Below are positions 7,804-13,329 of a stretch of 13,329 nt of DNA, piece by piece. This DNA is from Paraglomus occultum. Lineage: Eukaryota; Glomeromycota; Glomeromycetes; Paraglomerales; Paraglomeraceae. The notes under the pieces were generated by a model. It saw only the letters and a list, made by a program, of their open reading frames with translations, had not been told where the DNA came from and did not search any database. The position numbers and the translations under genes are program-made. Within the stretch, counting starts at the first letter, position 1. Each line of letters opens with the position of its first letter. The stretch lies in assembly GCA_910592205.1 (NCBI GenBank), contig CAJVPJ010001013.1, positions 1 to 13,329 of the forward strand, in the 5' to 3' direction.

Positions 7804-8457
7804 TTAGTCTATGTGATTATAGAAAGCACAAATAAAAGTGTACAAGAACTTTATTATGTGTTAGGTTAACTATTAGGAATAAGTTCTGTATTGTCTTGCA
7901 AGTGGTTTCCATTAATACGATAGCTGACAAGTGAAGTAGAGTAATAATACGGCACATACTACAGTCACCGTTCACAGCTGTGTTCGCAAATTTTATCCGC
8001 GCTTTCAAGTAAATTATTAATGCCAATTCACTTATCGATTAAGTCATTTCAACTCCTCTACCCATTAAAATTTTATTACCAGCTTATACTTCCATCACAA
8101 TCTTTCGAGTTCAAAAAAGCAAACACCAATCAGTTACCACAAAAATATTCCTTCAATAAACAAATCTGATCAATCAATAGAAATTTATCGCGGCATGAAA
8201 GTTATCATTCATACATTCTGTCACAACAAGTGTTGACATTAATAGTTCGGCAGGCTAACATGGACGAGACGCTTATTCTTTCAGATAAAAATCATTACTA
8301 TAGCCGTCAGACTGCAAACTTTCTACCGCAGTAAATCTGCTGGCGCAAGCATGTCGCACCATGTGTGCAAAACTTGACACACAGCCAATAACCATAGCGG
8401 ACATAGACTTATATACATATTCGCTTATTTATTAACGTTAACTATTACACTTTGCAG
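7804..8457. other. No secure gene; possible 5-prime part of the 8458 coding relic
   Basis: Acceptor-like pyrimidine tracts end at 8284 (CTTATTCTTTCAG) and 8457 (TTACACTTTGCAG). One in-phase option is a 27-nt micro-exon 8304-8330 (after CTATAG, before GTAAAT), reading PSDCKLSTA directly into the downstream frame. This is only suggestive. An ATG at 8260 opens 23 codons but cannot be joined in phase. The rest looks non-coding. Confidence 0.3.
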
Positions 8458-8901
8458 AAAACTGAAAGTTCTACAACTGACTCGATGAGTTCTAGCTCAA
8501 CAACTAGCTATGTATCAGATGATTTTCTCACAATAAGTGCTCCGAGTGGTTCTTCAACGGTAACCAGGAATAATTTTCTCAATATTAAAGATATACTTCA
8601 ACTAATGGAACGAGGACTTACGCCAACAAATGCACAAATAAAGGGATTATTGACGGGCTTGAAATATTCTGACAATATACTGTATATGCACTCAAATACC
8701 TTCTCGAATATAAAGGAGATTCTGTGTCAGTGGATATGCTAAAATACAGTTTTGGAAAGTCTATGTGCCCAAGGAGTTGATAATACGTTTTCGAATGAAA
8801 CATTGGAATGGCGATTACGTGTTATTATTACTATACTAGAGCAAATATGTAAGGAAAAGTGTCTATTTACATGCCAGTTTCTTGATGAATTGTTCTACTA
8901 A
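8458..8901 (+). pseudogene. Orphan coding relic with internal repeat and one in-frame stop
   Basis: After a strong acceptor (TTACACTTTGCAG, ending at 8457) the frame reads KTESSTTDSMSSSSTT and then an acidic, Ser-rich stretch. Two related motifs follow, NNFLNIKDIL (8569-8598) and NTFSNIKEIL (8695-8724). TAA interrupts at 8740-8742. The same frame then stays protein-like (VLESLCAQGVDNTFSNETL, RVIITILEQICKEK) to TAA at 8899-8901. A start is possible at ATG 8485, giving 85 residues to the first stop. A 78-bp GT-AG interval, 8682-8759, would remove the stop in phase, but it would also delete the second motif, and its acceptor is poor. No family is recognised; the helical Leu/Ile-rich repeats suggest a protein-binding fold. 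It could be a short intact gene, a spliced gene or a recently broken one. Confidence 0.45.
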
Positions 8902-9862
8902 AAAATATTCCATATTAATATATTATTACTAGCGCGATGTGTTGACAAATTAGCGTGCGTGCTTTACTATATTATTTTGTATGGTTATTGAATTGGGGAT
9001 TACGGGACGTTGTTTATGCGTTGGACGCAAATCATGATTGACGTATTGACTTTAAGGATTTAACGGCTGATTCATAAACCGGTTTGGTATCTATTTCTAA
9101 TAAATATCAGGTATTCCTATGCATAACACTTTATGATGTTCGAGATTTATGCTTATTATTTTTTATTGAATAACAACTGTATTTAGACAAGTGCGATTAA
9201 TGTCAAGCCGAAAGTAAAGTCGCTTTATCTCTGCTTGTAAACCACACAAGTTAACACTCGTGTTTTTTGCTTTTTTGCGCACAACAACGTGGATGTCTAT
9301 ACTATGGGTCATCAGATTGGCAGGAGAAACCTCTTCAACTCGTTTTGAATGTGAGACGCTTTTGAGTAGTTTGAATCGACTGTACCATTAGTAGCTCGCT
9401 TTGTGATACAAACATTATGGTAAGCAGTTACGGGTATTTTAAAACCGTATGCGCATTAGCTTTTATATTTAATACAATTTTGTATCAAATACCTGTATAT
9501 AATAATATAGTTCGTATAAGCTGTTGTTTACTATGTCGTACTAGTTTAAATATTAGCTAGTAGCAATATTATATGCAAATATTTAATTGTAGTAGCGTGA
9601 GCCAATTATATTTCTACAACCCAATAAGCAGCTGTTACAACAACTTTGCTCAGTTATTTTCCCAAACTCCGTTTTGTATTTGGTCTGGTTGGACGCATAC
9701 GTAAAGGAAAAATAGTTACATTGTTTCTCAAGAAAGCTCGAATTTCGATATTGAAAATTCGCTATGTATCAGGATCCATTGAATGTGTGTTTCGTAAACC
9801 TGTGAAAGTACATGGCGTAGTTGTAATTTGGGTGTGATGATGTGAATATAGTTAAGACGTTG
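8902..9862. other. Intergenic, no supportable gene
   Basis: The only stretch with some protein character is plus-strand 9646-9837, 63 codons with a TTG head and a basic segment (RIRKGKIVTLFLKKARISIL). That length is expected by chance in AT-rich DNA. No repeats or RNA genes were seen. Confidence 0.5.
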
Positions 9863-9932
9863 TTACCATAATATCAACAGGCCATCATTATATCACTATA
9901 TCATTATCACTATATCACTATATTACCATAAT
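9863..9932. repeat. TATCACTA-type microsatellite bounded by a 10-bp direct repeat
   Basis: Units of TATCACTA and TATCATTA alternate from about 9884 to 9924. TTACCATAAT stands at each edge (9863-9872 and 9923-9932). The tract ends just before the left end of the transposon relic. Confidence 0.7.
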
Positions 9933-9937
9933 CAATA

Positions 9938-9957
9938 CAATGTGTTGAGAAAATAAT
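9938..9957 (+). repeat. Candidate left terminal inverted repeat
   Basis: The sequence starts CAATGTGTTGAGAAAATAAT. It pairs with 11136-11117 on the opposite strand at 13 of 20 positions, with exact matches in the first four and in the GTT core. Confidence 0.3.
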
Positions 9958-10052
9958 GGCGCACAAATAAACTTGTATATCTCAGCAATTACCCAACGGG
10001 GACTTATTTTAAAACTTATAACCTACTTTATTAAGTATAGAAATTTTAATAC

Positions 10053-10981
10053 GAAATTCTATCCCCATTTTTTTGTAATACTAGTTTGCACCGATTTGTC
10101 ATAATCTGACTGAATTTTGTACCACCTCCTGAGGAAATGTATCCCACTCGTCTACCATAAATTCCTTTAACTTGCTAATATCTTTAGGCATTTTTTTCCA
10201 CGTTGTTTTTAACTATCTGTCCCATATTCTTGATGGAATTCAGATTGGCCACTCCATTACATGAATGTTGTTTTGAGAACAAAATTCCTTTGCAACAGGT
10301 GAAGTGTACTTGGGATCATCATCTTGTTACAGACGCCATCTTCTACCATAGATCTGTTGGACGAACGGAAGAAGCTGGGTTTGCAAAATATTTACATAAA
10401 AGGGACCATTCATTATTTCTATAAGACAAAACAAGGACGTTTCGAAATTCCACCCACCCCAAAGCCATTACCTTTTTGTCGTAATTTCGGTAAATTTCTA
10501 ATCGGCCTTTCTCCCTTCTTTAACCGTCGTGTTATTTTATTATGAAACAGATCATCTGTGAAGATAGCATACTTCCAGTTATCATTCAAGTGAGCTTGTA
10601 CCCATGCTTTTCGCGCATAAATATGATTATTGGTGAGCATTGGGGTAGCAAGTGGTATGGCGCTTTTATATCCCTTTTTCTTCATGTGTCGCCAAATGTT
10701 AGTATGCGAAATAGATACGTCATACGTTTCTTGAATTTTGACTGCAAGTTGACGAGTTTGTCATGGCTAAATTACGACAAACTAATTGTCCGATCGAACG
10801 GGATATGGTTTGTGCAATCTTAAGCGAACGACCGTTGCCACCTTTATGTTCGATGGTCTTTGTTGTTTTGAGATTATGTTGAATCCTTCGAAGGGGAATT
10901 TTCGTATTTGGTGTATTCTTTGGCAGAACGAATTCCATTTAGCCAATAATGTAAAATTGCTTGATGTTGTGCTTCGAGCAT
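10053..10981 (-). pseudogene. Broken Tc1/mariner-family transposase
   Basis: Reading from 10981 downward, the N-terminal part (MLEAQHQAILHYWLNGIRSA) changes frame near 10915. It continues as the helix-turn-helix region (KIPLRRIQHNLK, EHKGGNGRS, QTISRSIGQ), then changes frame again near 10740 to TRQLAVKIQETYDVS and IWRHMKKKGYKSAIPLATP. The catalytic DDE domain starts with IFTDD, first Asp at 10556-10554, and runs to GGISK. A stop at 10419-10421 and a third frameshift follow, then MNGPFYVNILQ, a TAA, and QDDDPKYTSPVAKEF with the second catalytic Asp. The third catalytic site (normally in SPDLNPIE) is eroded to a short stretch with two stops. The C-terminal part is WKKMPKDISKLKEFM. At least three frameshifts and several stops make it inactive. 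The family is clear, the subfamily is not. Confidence 0.88.
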
Positions 10982-11103
10982 GTTTACAAGGTTCAAATGA
11001 GAAACTATTCAAAGAAAAAGGCAATTTACTTTTGCAAATGCAATTAAGGACAAGTAAAATAAACTTATACAAATATAGAAGCCATGCCATGTAAACAAAG
11101 CCG

Positions 11104-11116
11104 TTTTTTTTTTTTT
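11104..11116. repeat. Poly(T) run of 13
   Basis: Thirteen consecutive T residues lie just inside the right end of the transposon relic. They probably spread the spacing between the inverted repeat and the transposase and make the end harder to place. Confidence 0.8.
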
Positions 11117-11136
11117 GTTATTCAAAAAACAAATTG
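11117..11136 (-). repeat. Candidate right terminal inverted repeat
   Basis: On the minus strand it reads CAATTTGTTTTTTGAATAAC. It is a partial match to the left end at 9938-9957. Confidence 0.3.
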
Positions 11137-11518
11137 TGATATCGGTTAGATCGTGATTGCCGCAAGATTCGGTTATGAGAAATAATTTTTTTTTCTGTCA
11201 CATGATATTAGCTTCTTAAAAATTAATAAATTATGATACATTCGACAAAAAGTTGTTTCGCCTGATATAAATTATCCGCAATATTCAACGTCTTCTGTTT
11301 TCTTACAATTAAGAACTGCTCTCGGCTTACTACTTTTTTCAACACATCAATTTTTTTTGCCTTAATTAGCATCAACGACGAGTTTTGCAGTTGCAAAAAA
11401 AAGTAAATGTTTTTTGTGGCGAAATTTCTGACCCTTTTCTTGTTGCACTAATTCGGAACAGGCGTCTCCCCAAAAAATAGCCGCATTTTTTATACATATA
11501 TAGGTATCGAACATGCTT

Positions 11519-11541
11519 TACGCTTATTATTTGTAAGCGTA
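11519..11541. repeat. Perfect 8-bp hairpin, 7-nt loop
   Basis: TACGCTTA at 11519-11526 pairs with TAAGCGTA at 11534-11541. No following T-run and no nearby gene end make it a terminator or processing signal. Confidence 0.45.
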
Positions 11542-12063
11542 TGATTAACCAAATGACGTTTTAAAAGATGACAAAAATTATGACAGACATTCTCCACCAC
11601 ACGTTCCATTCCATTTACACATTGGAAGCATTCGATACGGTTCATTACTTAACACGATAAAATAGTAAATGGAATCGATAAACGAATCGCACATAATACA
11701 ATTCCAACTATCCGATTGATACATCCATTAACTTAGTATACTACATAAGCGTTTCTAATCAAGAAAACACCGTTGCACTCCATTTAAACAAAATACTAAA
11801 CATTCCGACAACAAATTACGTCAACCCTAAAATGTTCCAGACAACGGATACCAAACTAACACAAATTCTGCAAAGCGTATCTCAAGCATCGCTAGTCGGA
11901 AGTCAAAAATAAAAAAGTTATCTTAGGATAAAAAGACTAGAATTTGTTAGTTTATAACCAAAAAAGTTTTGTGGATTTTTCATACATTTGAACTGAACTA
12001 ATTATGATGCGACTCAGAAAAATGTTCGATCGTTGTTGTGTGACCAATACTTTTGGCCCCCTA

Positions 12064-12083
12064 ATTGATTACACCTAATCAAT
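12064..12083. repeat. Perfect 8-bp inverted repeat upstream of Sel1 gene
   Basis: ATTGATTA (12064-12071), CACC, then TAATCAAT (12076-12083). It lies 124-143 bp before the Sel1 gene's ATG. TAAT cores in mirror arrangement are typical of homeodomain-type sites, but a regulatory role is only a guess. Confidence 0.4.
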
Positions 12084-12206
12084 CAACCTCGCGTTACACT
12101 ACATCTCGGATGCTTGGCATATTTTTCCGAATCGAATTGGTAAAAGTTTGATGATACTGACTTTTGATACACATAATACTAGTGTCTTTATGCTGCTTAT
12201 ACAAAA

Positions 12207-13202
12207 ATGGAGAATGCAAATCAGCATGTGCTATACCAATTGTATGAAAAAGCAGCTGAAGGAAATGCCAGTGCTCAATATATTCTTGCTTTGTGTTATG
12301 CTAATGGAATTGGAGTAGAACAGGATGAACAAAAAGCAGTTGAATGGTATGAAAAAGCAGCCGGACAAGGAGATGCCAGGGCTCAATATAATCTTGGTCA
12401 GTGTTATGCCAATGGAATTGGAGTGGAAAAAGATGAACAGGAAGCAGTTGAATGGTATGAAAAAGCAGCCGGACAAGGAGATGCCAGTGCTCAAATTAAT
12501 CTTGGTATATGTTATACCAAAGGAATTGGAGTAGAACAGGATGAACAAAAAGCAGTTGAATGGTATGAAAAAGCAGCCAGACAAGGATGTGCCAGTGCTC
12601 AATATAATCTTTATTGGTGTTATGCCAATGGAATTGGAGTAGAAAAGGATGAACAAAAAGCAGATGAATGGTATGAAAAAGCAGCTGAACAGGGATATGC
12701 CAGTGCTCAAAATAATCTTGGTCAGTGTTATAGACATGGAACTGGAGTAGAAAAGGATGAACAGAGAGCAGTTGAGTGGTATGAAAAAGCAGCTGAACAA
12801 GGGCATGCCAGTGCTCAATATAATCTTGCTATATGTTATACCAATGGAACTGGAGTAAAAAAGGATGAACAAAAAGCAGTTGAATTGTATAAAAAAGCAG
12901 TTGGACAAGGACATGCCAGTGCTCAATATAATCTTGGTCAGTGTTATGCTAATGGAATTGGGGCAGAAAGAGATAAACAGAAAGCAATTGAATGGTACGA
13001 AAAAGCAGCTAAACAGGGACATGCTAGTGCTCAAAATAATCTTGCCAGATATAAATATAATAATAAAGCTGTTGAATCATATGAAAAAGCTAAACAAAAA
13101 AATGCTGACCAACCAGCTAATCTACAAGTTGATGATCAACAAGCTCAAGTTCTTCAATCAGCTTATGAAATAGCTGGTCCAAGTAAAACAAGACCAAACT
13201 GA
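12207..13202 (+). CDS. Sel1-like repeat (SLR) protein
   Basis: A single intronless frame of 331 residues starts at ATG in a favourable ACAAAAATGG context and ends in TGA. Residues 13-263 are seven Sel1-like repeats of 35-36 residues with the pattern YEKAAxQGxASAQYNLGxCYxNGIGVEKDEQKAVEW. An eighth, 264-299, has lost its central GxGV and CY positions. Each unit forms two helices, and arrays build a TPR-like scaffold that binds other proteins. The tail of 32 residues is Gln/Asp-rich and not membrane-like. No signal peptide or kinase domain is present, although Glomeromycotina often fuse SLRs to kinases. Repeats differ by few residues, so recent unit duplication or conversion is likely. Function is unknown; SLR proteins elsewhere act as adaptors in ER quality control and signalling. 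Confidence 0.93.
   Translation: MENANQHVLYQLYEKAAEGNASAQYILALCYANGIGVEQDEQKAVEWYEKAAGQGDARAQYNLGQCYANGIGVEKDEQEAVEWYEKAAGQGDASAQINLGICYTKGIGVEQDEQKAVEWYEKAARQGCASAQYNLYWCYANGIGVEKDEQKADEWYEKAAEQGYASAQNNLGQCYRHGTGVEKDEQRAVEWYEKAAEQGHASAQYNLAICYTNGTGVKKDEQKAVELYKKAVGQGHASAQYNLGQCYANGIGAERDKQKAIEWYEKAAKQGHASAQNNLARYKYNNKAVESYEKAKQKNADQPANLQVDDQQAQVLQSAYEIAGPSKTRPN
12243..13103 (+). repeat. Tandem 108-bp array (8 units) coding Sel1 repeats
   Basis: The units start at 12243, 12348, 12456, 12564, 12672, 12780, 12888 and 12996. The first is one codon short (105 bp) and the last is degenerate. Sequence conservation between units is high at the DNA level, including third codon positions (GCAGTTGAATGGTATGAAAA recurs nearly unchanged). 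As a result the antisense strand is also open for 267 codons (13034-12231), a by-product and not a gene. Confidence 0.9.
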
Positions 13203-13329
13203 AATAACTACAGTGTGGCTATTTCTATATTAATATACAAGTGGTAAGAAACATACACTCACTACCAAAAAGTATTGGCCGAAATGTCGATCACCTGAAA
13301 TCCGTGATAAAAGAATGTGTATTTCAATT
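13203..13329. other. 3-prime flank of the Sel1 gene
   Basis: This is an AT-rich tail of 127 bp with no further coding sequence visible before the window ends. No clear AATAAA is present; AATATACAAG at about 13230 is the nearest AT-rich candidate. Confidence 0.5.

Larger units (their letters stand above)
9938..11136 (-). mobile_element. Degenerate Tc1/mariner-like DNA transposon, about 1.2 kb
   Basis: The interval holds a broken Tc1/mariner transposase on the minus strand and has the usual size of that superfamily. Candidate terminal inverted repeats begin CAATGTGT at 9938 and, on the other strand, CAATTTGT at 11136; they match at 13 of the first 20 positions. TA precedes the left end (9936-9937), as expected of a TA target duplication. 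The base pair after the right end is TG, so the duplication is decayed or the end is misplaced. The element is dead. Confidence 0.7.
11137..12206. other. Intergenic upstream of the Sel1-repeat gene
   Basis: No coding region is visible on either strand. The sequence contains a perfect hairpin at 11519-11541, an 11-bp inverted repeat (ATTCCATTTAC at 11608-11618 with its complement at 11665-11675) and a hairpin at 12064-12083. A CCAAT occurs near 12041, about 165 bp before the start codon at 12207, and may belong to its promoter. Confidence 0.5.

Noticed and set aside
7817-8026. 69-codon minus-strand frame
   Set aside because: It starts at TTG, has a hydrophobic low-complexity tail and has no splice sites that make sense.
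8260-8330. ATG-led stretch MDETLILSDKNHYYSRQT as first exon of the 8458 gene
   Set aside because: The only donor (GTAAAT at 8331) leaves a phase that gives an immediate stop after joining to 8458.
9371-9390. T-loop-like GTTTGAATCGACTG, considered as part of a tRNA
   Set aside because: No matching acceptor stem, D-loop box or anticodon arm could be found around it.
9646-9837. 63-codon plus-strand frame with basic segment
   Set aside because: No ATG. An acceptor-like TTTGCTCAG sits at its head, but nothing connects to it and no family is seen. Chance is sufficient.
10786-11094. Plus-strand ORF of 102 codons, and other plus-strand ORFs at 10203-10823
   Set aside because: These are shadows of the minus-strand transposase relic, whose similarity to Tc1/mariner transposases is clear on the other strand.

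Overview
The window looks like AT-rich eukaryotic, probably fungal, nuclear DNA. The three convincing genes point to an arbuscular mycorrhizal fungus (Glomeromycotina, Rhizophagus-like). They are a BTB/BACK/TLDc protein, a Sel1-repeat protein and a TPR protein. BTB-TLDc and Sel1-repeat proteins are hugely expanded families in that group. Two of the genes carry short GT-AG introns (71-85 bp) with CTAAC or CTAAT branch-like motifs. The lineage is an inference from family style; no species marker is present.

Layout. Positions 1-2594 are gene-poor: a doubtful minus-strand coding candidate (755-1549), a weak plus-strand ORF (1882-2097) and a CATAAG microsatellite (2111-2165). A BTB-BACK-TLDc gene lies on the minus strand at 2595-4125; removing one 85-bp intron restores the BTB domain. 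A moderately GC-rich segment follows. A minus-strand TPR gene occupies 4824-6458; it has a five-codon first exon and a probable small last intron whose splicing or retention gives two different C-termini. Both genes carry a TCACGTG E-box 67-87 bp upstream of the start codon. Positions 6459-8457 have no secure gene. An orphan plus-strand coding relic (8458-8901) has one internal stop and an internal protein repeat. A dead Tc1/mariner-like DNA transposon spans about 9938-11136, with its transposase on the minus strand broken by frameshifts and stops. After another gene-poor kilobase comes an intronless Sel1-repeat gene on the plus strand (12207-13202), made of 36-codon tandem units.

Nothing suggests an operon or a shared pathway. 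The BTB-TLDc, TPR and Sel1 proteins are all protein-interaction scaffolds; the first could be a substrate adaptor for a cullin-3 ubiquitin ligase. I found no tRNA, rRNA or CRISPR array. I saw no clearly new system. The items most worth following up are the orphan coding relic at 8458-8901, the optional last intron of the TPR gene and the doubtful reading frame at 755-1549.
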